Assembly (NCBI GenBank): GCA_017557885.1
Contig: JAFYXV010000002.1
Location: forward strand, 317,056 to 381,055
Origin: a bacterium
GTDB taxonomy: Bacteria; Auribacterota; UBA3054
Reading direction: 5' to 3'
DNA length: 64,000 bases
In this document: one piece after another, positions 1 through 10,200 of the stretch
How positions within the stretch are numbered: position 1 is the stretch's first letter
How the letters are laid out: each line of letters begins with the position of its first letter
The notes under the pieces: generated by a model
Told to the model about the DNA's origin: nothing
Seen by the model: only the letters and a program-made list of their open reading frames with translations
Database searches by the model: none
Made by a program: the position numbers and the translations under genes

Positions 1-406
1 TTCCCAAACAGACGTCCAGGTCTTCCGCAAAATCAGCGGCCTCCGCAATAGTCTCCCGCAGCGATTCCAAGGGCCTTTCCCCGGGCTTGAAGCCCACCCT
101 CAGGCTGACCAGTTCCGAACCGACGGCGTGGGAGAAGCAGATGGCTTTCTTAAGATAACTCTTCTCCGCCTCCGGCTCCTTGTCGAAAAGCGTCAGGCCG
201 TAAAGGCACATCACCTTCACGTGATGATGCCTGGCCTCCTTCAAAAAGGAGATCTCCCCCGGGGCCAGGATGCCCATATGGAAAGGCGAGGCCGGAGTAA
301 GGGAGATGGCGAGGCCCTGCAAATGACTTTCCGCGGCTTTGTGAACCGCGGCGCCAAGGTCGTCCCTGAGCGGGATCAGAAGGTCTGTGCTGCAGGCTAA
401 TTTCAT
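1..406 (-). CDS. Sugar phosphate isomerase/epimerase-like TIM-barrel protein (partial)
   Basis: Reading leftward from the ATG at 406, the frame stays open to the window edge, giving about 135 N-terminal residues with the C-terminal part missing. It begins MKLACSTDLLIPLRDD and continues with alternating strand/helix segments (HKAAESHLQGLAISLT, HHVKVMCLYGLTLF, LVSLRVGFKPGE). This pattern resembles the xylose-isomerase-like TIM-barrel (AP_endonuc_2) superfamily, whose members isomerise or epimerise sugars or act on abasic DNA. The substrate cannot be told from this fragment. The start lies 9 bases after the purA stop, with a purine-rich AAAGGAAAAA ribosome-binding site, so it is probably cotranscribed with purA. 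The family call is by eye only. Confidence 0.55.
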   Translation of the reverse strand, partial: MKLACSTDLLIPLRDDLGAAVHKAAESHLQGLAISLTPASPFHMGILAPGEISFLKEARHHHVKVMCLYGLTLFDKEPEAEKSYLKKAICFSHAVGSELVSLRVGFKPGERPLESLRETIAEAADFAEDLDVCLG

Positions 407-415
407 TTTTTCCTT

Positions 416-1918
<1,503 letters not shown>

Positions 1919-1964
1919 TTATTTTTTTTAATATTTTTAAGCGCTGGAAAACGCTTGGTCTTCC

Positions 1965-2537
1965 TTACAAAGTTTTCTCCAGTTTGAGGTAGTCGGGATA
2001 GCTGTGCCCGCCCACCGTGGGCTTAAGCTGCAGCATGAGGTTCGTTTTTTTGGAAGTCTCCCTGCCGGAGAGCTTGCAGTAAAGCGTCCAGAGGTCCTCC
2101 AGGGTGCCGCCGTTCAAGACCTTCGAGGGATCGATGTTGGCCTGTATGGTGGCCTTGGTCTTGCTGTTGGGATCGATCTTTATGGTGTCCGTGTTGACGC
2201 CTGTCAGAAGCTCCTTGCCTTCCAATAAAAGCTTCCAGTCCATTTTTTCCACGGAAGCGGAGCCGGAGTTGGGATTGTCGATGTCCACCAGGGCGTTGAA
2301 GGTCAGTTTGGCGCTCTTGTCCCTGAGGGCGGTCAGGATATTGATGGTGTCGGTGAGGGAAAGCGAGGAAGGATTGGCCAGTTTGTCAAGCTTCACCCCG
2401 GCGTAGCTGAAGCTGTCCAGCCCGGCGAAGGCGAAATTGCACTCCGTCACGGTCTTCAGGGAACTGAAGACCGCGCACCCTCCCAGAAGCAAAAGGGAAA
2501 AACACAGCGCGGCGAGCGCCATGGGTCTGGTTTTCAT
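1965..2537 (-). CDS. LEA type 2-like lipoprotein
   Basis: A 190-residue lipoprotein. A hydrophobic signal sequence ends in the lipobox LLGGC, so Cys21 would be lipidated by Lgt. The mature part contains ALVDIDNPNSGSASVEKMDW followed by a second half with strands around GKELLTG and KATIQANID. This is the pattern of the LEA_2 (water stress and hypersensitive response) beta-sandwich, in which a DNPN-like motif is typical. Bacterial members are usually envelope lipoproteins of unknown role; the stress link is by homology only. The ribosome-binding site sits inside the palindrome TTAAGGTCTCCTTAA (2537-2551) abutting the ATG, so it could be masked by local folding. purA follows after 64 bases. Confidence 0.7.
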   Translation of the reverse strand: MKTRPMALAALCFSLLLLGGCAVFSSLKTVTECNFAFAGLDSFSYAGVKLDKLANPSSLSLTDTINILTALRDKSAKLTFNALVDIDNPNSGSASVEKMDWKLLLEGKELLTGVNTDTIKIDPNSKTKATIQANIDPSKVLNGGTLEDLWTLYCKLSGRETSKKTNLMLQLKPTVGGHSYPDYLKLEKTL

Positions 2538-2659
2538 TAAGGTCTCCTTAATTAATGCGTAATATAAGTCTATCCATATGTTATTTTACCATAAGCCGCG
2601 CCATTCTGAAAAGCCTGCTTCAGACGCTCTCCGGCTCCTGACCGGCGCTTTCCCTCCGC

Positions 2660-2688
2660 TTGACTGGAAAATTCAAAGTTTGTAGAAT
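2660..2688 (+). promoter_or_regulatory. Sigma70-type promoter for the small lipoprotein and tRNA-Gly
   Basis: TTGACT at 2660-2665 and TAGAAT at 2683-2688 are separated by 17 bases, 46 bases upstream of the lipoprotein ATG. No terminator is visible between that gene and tRNA-Gly, so one transcript probably carries both. Confidence 0.65.
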
Positions 2689-2734
2689 ATTCGTGATGTT
2701 TTTCCACCTATTAACCAATTTTAAGGAGAAAAGT

Positions 2735-2848
2735 ATGAGATATCTGCTTATCGTTCTCGTCGCCCTCTTGGCCCTTTCCGCTTGCAAAAAAGAGCCGACC
2801 CCCGGCCAGAAACTTGACAAAGCCCTCGACGCCATCCAGGGCAAATAA
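2735..2848 (+). CDS. Small entericidin-like lipoprotein
   Basis: A 37-residue ORF begins MRYLLIVLVALLALSACKKE. Its signal peptide has the lipobox LSAC, and the mature peptide of about 21 residues (CKKEPTPGQKLDKALDAIQGK region) is charged and probably helical. A strong AAGGAG ribosome-binding site at 2723-2728 selects this ATG rather than the upstream in-frame ATG. Size and layout resemble entericidin-type or other minimal lipoproteins, but the sequence does not identify a function. The gene lies 17 bases upstream of tRNA-Gly and shares its promoter. Confidence 0.7.
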   Translation: MRYLLIVLVALLALSACKKEPTPGQKLDKALDAIQGK

Positions 2849-2865
2849 TTTGTCTTAAAAGTTTC

Positions 2866-2940
2866 GCGGGCGTAATTCAGCGGTAGAATGTCAGCTTCCC
2901 AAGCTGAACGTCGTGGGTTCGATCCCCATCGCCCGCTCCA
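2866..2940 (+). tRNA. tRNA-Gly (anticodon CCC)
   Basis: The cloverleaf folds with acceptor stem GCGGGCG/CGCCCGC, anticodon stem TCAGC/GCTGA and loop TTCCCAA, putting anticodon CCC at 2898-2900 (reads GGG). The T-arm contains GGTTCGATCC. Discriminator T and an encoded CCA end at 2940. It appears cotranscribed with the small lipoprotein upstream. Confidence 0.95.
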
Positions 2941-2971
2941 AAAAAAGACGCGCTTCATGCGCGTCTTTTTT
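2941..2971 (+). terminator. Rho-independent terminator after tRNA-Gly
   Basis: A 7-bp stem GACGCGC/GCGCGTC (2947-2953, 2959-2965) with loop TTCAT is followed by a T run. An A run on the 5' side also makes it usable on the other strand. Confidence 0.9.
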
Positions 2972-2979
2972 GTTATAAT
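2971..2979 (+). promoter_or_regulatory. Extended -10 promoter for the secreted repeat protein
   Basis: TGTTATAAT provides a TGn extension and a perfect TATAAT at 2974-2979. No good -35 hexamer is present because the terminator stem occupies that place. It is 41 bases before the ATG at 3020. Confidence 0.5.
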
Positions 2980-3019
2980 GGGCTGAAATATCCCGTTCAC
3001 CTTAAGCAGGAGAACCAAC

Positions 3020-4219
3020 ATGAAAAAAATCATCGCCATTCTTGTTTTGCTCAGCGTAAGCCTCGCTCTTGCTGACGACATCCAGACCTTCAAAGGCAAA
3101 TTCTCCAAAAACCGCCAGGAAGAAGTCGCCTGCGTCGTCACCGTGATCCCCGGCACAGACGGCAGCACCTTCCAGGTAGTGACAGCGGAAGCCGAACCCC
3201 AGACCTATTCTTTCAAAGGCGCGGTCTCCTTCGGCAGCTTCATCGCCCAGGACAAAGACGGCAAGACCGCCCTCGTCGGAAAGATCGGCAAGGGCAATTT
3301 TCGCGCTTCTATCGTTGACAAAGACGAGAACGCCCTGGCCTGGATCAGGACTGGCGAAGGCGGACACAAGAGGCCGGAAGCTCCTGCCGCTCCCGCCGCC
3401 CCGGCCGCTCCGGCGACCGAAGTCACGCCTGCCCAGACGCAGCAGACTCAGCCTGCGGCAACTGCCGAGCCCGTCGCTTCCGTCGAGCAGCAGATCTATA
3501 AAGGTCAGTACGTTGACGACGACGGCGAAGTGAAAAGCCTGACCCTGACCGTTGACTTCACCAACAAAACCACCGGGGCCGCCCGCTTCACCTTAACGAA
3601 GACCGAAGCCGACGGCGACACCGACGTTGACATCTACGACGGCACCATGAAAGACGGTTCTTTCTCCGGCAAGGAAGTTCACGGCGGCATCGATCTTACC
3701 CCCGATTCTATCAAGGGCACGGTATTGAACGGCGCTCTGCAGGGCGCCAAATATGACGACGGCTTATTAAAAGAAGCGACCTTCAGCGGAAAGCTGCAGG
3801 GCAGCCAGCCAACCGCCCAGAAAGTAGTCGATCAGATCGAAGCGGTGAAAGAAGTCGTCAGCGATCCCAATGTTTCGCTTTCCCAAGTCATCCAAAAGGC
3901 CGTCACCGCTTTGCAGAGCGGCGACTACACCTACATCGGCAAATACGTTGACGACGACGGCGAAGTGGAAACACTGACCGCCAAAGTTTCTATCGCCCAG
4001 AACGGCGAAGCGACCTTCACATTAACGAAGACAGAAGCCGACGGCGACAGCGACACGGACTATTACAAAGGCACGGTACAAGGCACCGGCTTCACCGCCA
4101 GCGAGCCCGGGGACAGCACTCCCGACGTCATCAAAGGAACTATCACGCCCAAAAGCCTGAAAGGCATTTTCCTTGACGACGGCCGCAAACAGGAAGGCTC
4201 TTTCGAAGCCACCAGGTGA
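3020..4219 (+). CDS. Secreted protein with two copies of an acidic beta-repeat domain
   Basis: A 399-residue exported protein; signal peptide MKKIIAILVLLSVSLALA is followed by DD. Residues about 20-113 form an N-terminal domain. An Ala/Pro/Thr/Gln-rich linker follows (about 115-155). Two homologous modules come next, each starting YVDDDGEV and containing FTLTKTEADGD then a DGT or KGT strand and a PD(S/V)IKGT motif (roughly residues 163-250 and 308-398). They probably arose by internal duplication. The DDDGE and EADGDTD segments suggest calcium binding, but this is inference. No known family was recognised. It is monocistronic, between a terminator and an extended -10 promoter upstream and a bidirectional terminator downstream. 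The ATG is preceded by AGGAGA. Confidence 0.75.
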   Translation: MKKIIAILVLLSVSLALADDIQTFKGKFSKNRQEEVACVVTVIPGTDGSTFQVVTAEAEPQTYSFKGAVSFGSFIAQDKDGKTALVGKIGKGNFRASIVDKDENALAWIRTGEGGHKRPEAPAAPAAPAAPATEVTPAQTQQTQPAATAEPVASVEQQIYKGQYVDDDGEVKSLTLTVDFTNKTTGAARFTLTKTEADGDTDVDIYDGTMKDGSFSGKEVHGGIDLTPDSIKGTVLNGALQGAKYDDGLLKEATFSGKLQGSQPTAQKVVDQIEAVKEVVSDPNVSLSQVIQKAVTALQSGDYTYIGKYVDDDGEVETLTAKVSIAQNGEATFTLTKTEADGDSDTDYYKGTVQGTGFTASEPGDSTPDVIKGTITPKSLKGIFLDDGRKQEGSFEATR

Positions 4220-4240
4220 TTTTTCGGACGATCACGAAAC

Positions 4241-4277
4241 AAAAAAGCCCTTGCTCGAAAAAAGCAAGGGCTTTTTT
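4241..4277. terminator. Bidirectional terminator between convergent genes
   Basis: A 15-bp inverted repeat (arms 4241-4255 and 4263-4277) has an AAAAAAGCCC start and GGGCTTTTTT end and a 7-base loop. It serves both the secreted protein (plus) and xylulokinase (minus). Confidence 0.9.
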
Positions 4278-4279
4278 GT

Positions 4280-5740
4280 TTAAGGCCGGCTCAAGCCTTT
4301 CACTGCCGGGTAGAGCTTTTTGAAGAAAGCGTAGCCGGCGGCGTATTTGGCTGCGAGTTCCGGTTCGAAAGGAACCGTCTCTTTTATTTTGACGATCTCT
4401 TTTGTAGCGGAAGCAAGGTCTTTGTATTTGCCGCAGGCGACCGCGGCAAGGATCGCGGCGCCCAAGCCCGGGCCTTCCTCGCTTTCCGGGATCTCAAGCT
4501 CCAGTTTTAAAACGTTGGCGAAGATCGTGCGCCATAAGGGGCTCCTGGCTCCCCCGCCGCAGAGCGTGGCTTTTTCAATTCTGAGGCCCATTCCTCTGGC
4601 CACTTCCAGAGAATCTCTTAATCCGTAGGCCACGCCTTCCAGAACGCTCTGGTACATCTCGCTTCTTGTGGTGCCAAGATTCATGCCGTAGAACATGGCC
4701 CGGACTTTAGGATCGTTGTGCGGGCTTCTCTCCCCCATGAGATACGGCAGGAAGAAAACCTTGTTCTCGCCCAAATTCTTTATTTCCGCCTGCTCCCTGG
4801 CGTAGTCCTTTTCCTTAAGGATCTCGTCCATGAACCATTTGTTGCAGCTGGCGGCACTCAGCATGCAGCCCATCAGATGGAAATTGCCGTCCGCGTGAGC
4901 GAAGGCGTGCAGACTGTTTTTCTCGTCCACCAAAAACTTGTCGCTGGTGATGAAGATGGTGCCGGAAGTGCCGATGGAAATATTGCACCTGGCGTTCCCA
5001 ATGGCGCCGGTGCCTACGGCGGCCGCGGCGTTGTCGCCGGCGCCCGCGGCGACTATTGCCTCACCCTTTATGCCCAGCTCCGCTTTGACCTCATCTGACA
5101 CTTTGCCCACCGCCTCATAGCTTTCATGGAGCGTCGGCAGTTGTTCGGATTTGACGCCGCAGATATCAAGCATTTCCTCCGACCACTTTTTGTTTTTGAC
5201 GTCCAGTAAAAGCATTCCGGAAGCGTCGGAATAATCGGTGGTGAAAGCGCCTGTCAGTTTGTAAACAAGATAATCCTTGGGCAGCATTATCTTTCTGATC
5301 TTTTTGAAATTCTCCGGTTCGTTATTTTTCACCCAGAGAATTTTCGGAGCGGTGAAGCCGGCGAAAGCGATATTGCCGGTGTAATCTGAAAGCTTTTCCT
5401 TGCCTATAACGTTGTTGAGATATTCCGTTTCAGTTTCGGTGCGGCCGTCGTTCCAGAGAATGGCGGGACGGATGACTTCGTCATGCTCGTCCAGGATGAC
5501 GAGCCCGTGCATTTGCCCGGCGACCGCAACGGCGTCCACCGTTGGGTCATTGTGGGCCCTGAGAAGCTTAATTAGCCCTGTTTTGGTTTGGCTAAGCCAA
5601 AGATCAGGGTCCTGCTCCGACCAGCCCTCTTTGGGGAAGCTAAGCGGATATTCTTCGCTCTGCGTCCCGACAACGCGGCCCGCTTCGTCCATAAGGAGCA
5701 GTTTGACCGCGGAAGTGCCCAGATCTATGCCTACGAACAT
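4280..5740 (-). CDS. xylB: Xylulokinase (FGGY family)
   Basis: ATP-dependent phosphorylation of D-xylulose, or a related ketose, to the 5-phosphate feeding the pentose phosphate pathway. The 486 residues match the family length. The N-terminal ATPase motif GIDLGTS is at residues 4-10. GQMHGLV, the catalytic-Asp region AGAGDNAAAAVG near residue 235, and FLPYLMGERSPHNDP, VLEGVAYGLRDS and LCGGGARSP are all FGGY/xylulokinase blocks. It lies 9 bases downstream of the isomerase gene on the same strand, so isomerase and kinase form a two-step sugar entry route. Because the neighbour is a fucose/arabinose-type isomerase rather than XylA, the true substrate could be ribulose or another ketopentose. 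Confidence 0.9.
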   Translation of the reverse strand: MFVGIDLGTSAVKLLLMDEAGRVVGTQSEEYPLSFPKEGWSEQDPDLWLSQTKTGLIKLLRAHNDPTVDAVAVAGQMHGLVILDEHDEVIRPAILWNDGRTETETEYLNNVIGKEKLSDYTGNIAFAGFTAPKILWVKNNEPENFKKIRKIMLPKDYLVYKLTGAFTTDYSDASGMLLLDVKNKKWSEEMLDICGVKSEQLPTLHESYEAVGKVSDEVKAELGIKGEAIVAAGAGDNAAAAVGTGAIGNARCNISIGTSGTIFITSDKFLVDEKNSLHAFAHADGNFHLMGCMLSAASCNKWFMDEILKEKDYAREQAEIKNLGENKVFFLPYLMGERSPHNDPKVRAMFYGMNLGTTRSEMYQSVLEGVAYGLRDSLEVARGMGLRIEKATLCGGGARSPLWRTIFANVLKLELEIPESEEGPGLGAAILAAVACGKYKDLASATKEIVKIKETVPFEPELAAKYAAGYAFFKKLYPAVKGLSRP

Positions 5741-5749
5741 GGCTTTTCT

Positions 5750-7234
5750 TTAGAAGGGATTCTCCGCGGGATAGCGGTCGCCCTTCCCGCGGTTGAAGTA
5801 GATCTCCTCCGGTTCGACGCCGAGAAGCTTGAAGACTTCGAAGAGCGCTTTGCCGTTGTGGGAGAAAGTGACGGCGGTGTGATGCGGGAAATTCTTTTCC
5901 AAAAGCACGTGGCGGTAGAAGCGGCCCATCTCCGGAACGGCTATGACGCCGATGGCGCCGAAGGAGCGTGTTCTGACGTTCAGTATCTCGCCCTGGGCGA
6001 CGTAGGCTCTGAGCTTGGCGTCCGCTGTGCTCTGCAGCCTGAAGATAGTCGCCTGCCCCGGAGCAAGGTCGCCTTCCAAGGTGCCGTTGGTGACTTCCGC
6101 GGGCAGGCTTCTGGCCATGATCTTCTGGTTTCTCATCTCGCAGAAAGCCAACTTGGTCGACGCGGTGTTGCCGCAGTGGAAGCCCATGAAGAGATCGCTT
6201 TTCTGGTAGGGGTATTTTCCCTTGATCTCTTCCCCGTACATGTCAGCGGGAACGGTATTGTTGATGTCCAGAAGCGTGACGGTGTCGCGGCTGACCACTG
6301 TTCCCAGATATTCGCTCAGGGCGCCGTAGATATCGACTTCGCAGGCGGCGGGGATGCCCATCTGGGCCAGGCGGCTGTTGACATAGCAGGGCACGAAGCC
6401 GAACTGGGTCTGGAAAGCCGGCCAGCATTTGCCGGCCACGACGGTGTATTTGCGCATGCCCTTGTGCGCTTCCAGCCAGTCTGTGAGCGTCAGTTCGTAC
6501 TGCGCAAGATTATTGAGCACTTCCGGCTTTTTGTTGCCGCCTCCCAGTTCCTTGGCCATTTCTTCGGCGACAGTCGGTATTCGCTTGTCGCCCGCGTGTT
6601 TCTTATAGGCTTCGAAAAGATCAAGTTCGGAATTCTCCTCCAGTTCCACGCCCAGATCGTAGAGGCGCTTTATCGGCGCGTTGCAGGCCAGGAAATCCTG
6701 CGGCCGCGGTCCAAAGGAAATGATCTTCAGATTTTTGAGGGCGGTCAGAGCGTTGGCGATGGTTTGGAATTCGCCGATCATTTCCGCGCATTCTTCGGCG
6801 TCTCCGACAGGATATTCCGGAATGTAAGCTTTGAGATTCCGGAGAGCGAGATTGTAGCTGGCGTTCAGCATGCCGCAATAGGCGTCGCCTCTGTCGTCAA
6901 GCAGCTTGTCTCTGCCTTCCTCCGCGGCGGCGATCATCATGGACGGCCCCTCAAAATATTTCACAAGCAGCGTTTCGGAAGTCTCCGGGCCGAAGTTGCC
7001 CAGGAACACCGCCAGCGCTTCGACCTGGTTTTGTTTGAGATCCTCCAGCGCGGCTCTGGCGTCCAGCTCGTTTTCCACGATGATCGGGCACTCGTAGATG
7101 ACGCCGTATTTCTCTTCGTACGCCTTAACGATCTTTATTCGCCTGCTTTCCGAAAGGCTTTTGGGAAAGCAGTCTCTGGAAACGGCCACGATGCCGACTT
7201 TGAGGTTGGGAATATTGTCGGTCAAATTGCGCAT
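5750..7234 (-). CDS. L-fucose/L-arabinose isomerase family protein
   Basis: A 494-residue aldose-ketose isomerase of the FucI/AraA superfamily, expected to be Mn-dependent and cytoplasmic. The N-terminal half has a Rossmann-like arrangement (VGIVAVSRDCF, VEALAVFLGNFGPET). The C-terminal half has plausible metal ligands in the order Glu (ACEVDIYGA), Asp (TLLDINNT) and His (GFHCGNTAS), matching the Glu-Asp-His order known for FucI. Its length is close to AraA. The coupling with a xylulokinase-type kinase suggests conversion of a pentose such as D- or L-arabinose, or of fucose, but the substrate cannot be assigned. The ATG is only 65 bases after the stop of the GspK-like gene, with that gene's terminator in between. 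Confidence 0.8.
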   Translation of the reverse strand: MRNLTDNIPNLKVGIVAVSRDCFPKSLSESRRIKIVKAYEEKYGVIYECPIIVENELDARAALEDLKQNQVEALAVFLGNFGPETSETLLVKYFEGPSMMIAAAEEGRDKLLDDRGDAYCGMLNASYNLALRNLKAYIPEYPVGDAEECAEMIGEFQTIANALTALKNLKIISFGPRPQDFLACNAPIKRLYDLGVELEENSELDLFEAYKKHAGDKRIPTVAEEMAKELGGGNKKPEVLNNLAQYELTLTDWLEAHKGMRKYTVVAGKCWPAFQTQFGFVPCYVNSRLAQMGIPAACEVDIYGALSEYLGTVVSRDTVTLLDINNTVPADMYGEEIKGKYPYQKSDLFMGFHCGNTASTKLAFCEMRNQKIMARSLPAEVTNGTLEGDLAPGQATIFRLQSTADAKLRAYVAQGEILNVRTRSFGAIGVIAVPEMGRFYRHVLLEKNFPHHTAVTFSHNGKALFEVFKLLGVEPEEIYFNRGKGDRYPAENPF

Positions 7235-7243
7235 GTGTTTTTC

Positions 7244-7284
7244 CTCAGAAAAAACAAAGGAGCCGGTTGGGCCGACTCCTTTAT
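7244..7284 (-). terminator. Terminator of the GspK-like gene
   Basis: On the minus strand an 11-bp stem, AAAGGAGTCGG/CCGGCTCCTTT with one G-T pair, is followed by GTTTTTT. It separates the large pseudopilin gene from the isomerase. Confidence 0.75.
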
Positions 7285-7299
7285 AATTTTAAGTTTTTA

Positions 7300-10200
7300 T
7301 TACTGCTGCCTGGAAAGGAAGCGGAAGCTGGATTCGCCTATTTCGCCGTCCATCAGGGCCTGGCGGTCAACCACCACGTCCTGGGAGGTGTAGGAGGTCA
7401 CGTAGTCTCCCTTCTTCTCGTTGTATTCGCCGTCCTTGTCCACGTCGTTCAGGGACTCGGCCAGGATGCGGACTCTGAACTGGTCGCTTCTGGTGGTGAT
7501 GAGGGCGCAGAGCTTGCCGTAGCGCTCCACGCTCATGCCCCTGACGGAGAGGATGTCGGTGATGTTCTTGTAGGGTTTAAGCTTGGTCTTGCCGTTCTGG
7601 GCTATGCCCTTGTAAATGTCGTCGGCCAGTTTCGGCGTCACGCCGGGCAGGGAGGCCAGCACTCTGGGCGAGGCGGTGTTGATGTTGATCTGTCCCTGGG
7701 CGGAGCAGGGCGTAAGGTAAGCGTAGTCGAACCAGGCGAAGCCCGAGCAGTCTGAGTCGTGCAGTCCGGAAGGCGTCAGGCGGAGCTTGATGCCGCCCTT
7801 GGCGGAAATATGCTCGGGGCCGATCATGCCGCAGAAGAAGCCGTCGGATTTGTTGTACTGCAGATGACGGGGAATGGGGATCTGATAAGGATCGTTCTGG
7901 TCTTTGTCCTTGATGTTGGTCCTGGGGAATTCCTCGTAGTCCTTGGTGTCGTAATTGAAGACCTCGACCTTGATCTTGGCGTTGTGGTTCTCTTCCAGGA
8001 ACTCCGTGGTCTTGATGGAGTCGTTCAGGCCGAAGATGTAAAGTCCGTAGGGCTGTTTGGTGAGACCTTTCTCCACCCATTCCCATTCGCCCTTGTCCTG
8101 GGGCTGCCTGGTGTAGTACATGGCGGAGCCGTAGCCCGGGCCCACGTTGAACTTGTCGCCCTTGTGCACTCTCAGAGTGTCCTGGGCGCCCACGGAATAG
8201 CCGTCCGGCGTGATGGTGGAAGCGGTGCTGTTCTTTATGACGAAGACCTGGTCTTTCTGTTTGCCGCTGCTGATCCTGAGCTTCTGGCCGTCCCAGATGG
8301 AAGGCTCCCAGTTGCTTTCCGTGGCCTGCAGCCTGCCGGCGTCAGATTTGGCCACCGTGCCGAAGGCCGGACGCCAGCCGCTCAAATGAGCGCCTTCCTC
8401 CTCCGCGTCCATTCTGACGCCGTAGGTGGTGAAACTCTTGGCGATGGCCTGCATGTAACGGTTGGCTTCCTGGATCTTGCTGCTGGTGCCGATGTTTTCC
8501 CAGTCGCCGCTTCGCCTGACGCGGCGCAGTTCGCCCACCGTGGCGTAGGGGGCGTTCTTCACGTAGGCGCGGCTCTCCTCCCTGTTCCTGAGGTTGTGGT
8601 TCTCAGCGTCTTTCAGAGTGCCGCCGATGGTGGGCTTGCTGGTCTTCACCCAGGTGTAGTGGGTGGGGTCGTCCTTCTGGGTGGAGAAGGTCAGCTCGTT
8701 GGGCTTCAGAGTGCCATATTCGACGGTACGGGCGGCGATCTGGCTGTATTCGTTCTTCATGGTCATGGAAAGGAAGCCGCCCTCCCTGGGGATGCCCAGG
8801 AACATGGCGTCGTCGCCGCTCTTGGCGCCGTCCGTGGTCCAGCTGATGCCGGGCTGGGCCTGGATCCAGTTGCTGCCGCTGTGGTGGACGGATTTCCTGA
8901 TGCCCGTCACGCCGTTGCGGCCGCTCTCGGTGCGTTTGCTGTGGATCTCGATGATCTCGTATTTCATCTGGTCATGCTTCCAGTTCGCGCCGGAGAACCA
9001 GAGTTTGTCGCCGCTCACGCGGGAGATCTTGTAACGCACGCCCCACAATATGTCGGGCAGTTCGTAGCAAGGATACGATTCCTTGACGTTGTCGCCCCAG
9101 GTTCCGTTCTTGCTGGCGCCGAAGGTGTAGTCGAAGACCGCCTTGTTGTTGGTCAGGTAAAAATAGCCGTTGGCCGGAATGACCGGGTTGGGGTCGTCGT
9201 AGAGATTGCCGATCCTGGAATTGAAATGCGGAGCGTGCTCCAGAATGGCGATCTGGTCGGCGTAGTCGCCGGTGTTGATGACCACGCGCCAGTTGCGCAG
9301 ACTGATGTCCTTGTCGCTGATGTTGATCAATTCCACAATGTCCGGGCGCTGGATGTAAACAACGTCGAAGTCGTTTTTCGTGTTGGCCAAAATGGAGGAG
9401 GACGTGTTGGCGCCCTTAAGCCCCGTGTTCTTCGCCGTGGAGACCAATAGCGGCACCAAGCCGTCGATGGCCCGCACCGCGTCGCCGTCCTTGTAGGGAT
9501 AGCGTTTCATCCAGACTCTGTCCTCGCCGCCGGGCAGTTTCATCTCGCTGCCCTTCAGGTCGTCCTTGGTCAATTCCACCATCCTGGTCTCGGAATATTT
9601 GTTAGCTTCACCGTCCAGATCCATGTACTCGTTGAAGCCCTTCCACTGCACGGTGTAGGATTTTCCCATAACTTTCGACATAGTGGAGTCGCCGCTGGTG
9701 CCGAATGATCCGGAGAAGTTCTGCTCGCCGATGAAGGCATAGTAATAGAGATCCTTGGGAGGATTGATGTCCTTGTTGATCTGCGTCGGGAAGGCCCAGA
9801 TATCCTGGGCTCTGGGGACGATGGAGATGACCGCGGCGTGCCTGCTCTCCCAGGCCCAGCCGGTGTAGATGCTGGCGAAGAGCAGATCGTTGGTAAAGTG
9901 CTCCGCTTTGCACAGCGTTCCGCCGCAGCCCACGTGGATGCTGTCGCCGGTGTTGTCGATGATGGGATAGTAGCCGAGCTTTTCGTTGTTGCTGTTAGCG
10001 ACAATAAGCGTCGCGCCCTTCAGAAGGTTTTTCGGAATGCCTCCCCACTTTCTCTGCATAAGACGCTTGAAGTTGCGCCACATGGTGTTGTTGTACGCTC
10101 TCTTGGGCGAATCGCCTATCTTGACGTGGTAGCCGCTGCCGTAACTTTCCTTTTTGCCAAAGTAAATCACGGAGCCGCCGCCGGCGGGCGCTTTGCTGTT

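Noticed and set aside
2620-3168. Minus-strand frame across tRNA-Gly and the small lipoprotein
   Set aside because: It crosses a tRNA, a terminator and a promoter, and has no family similarity.
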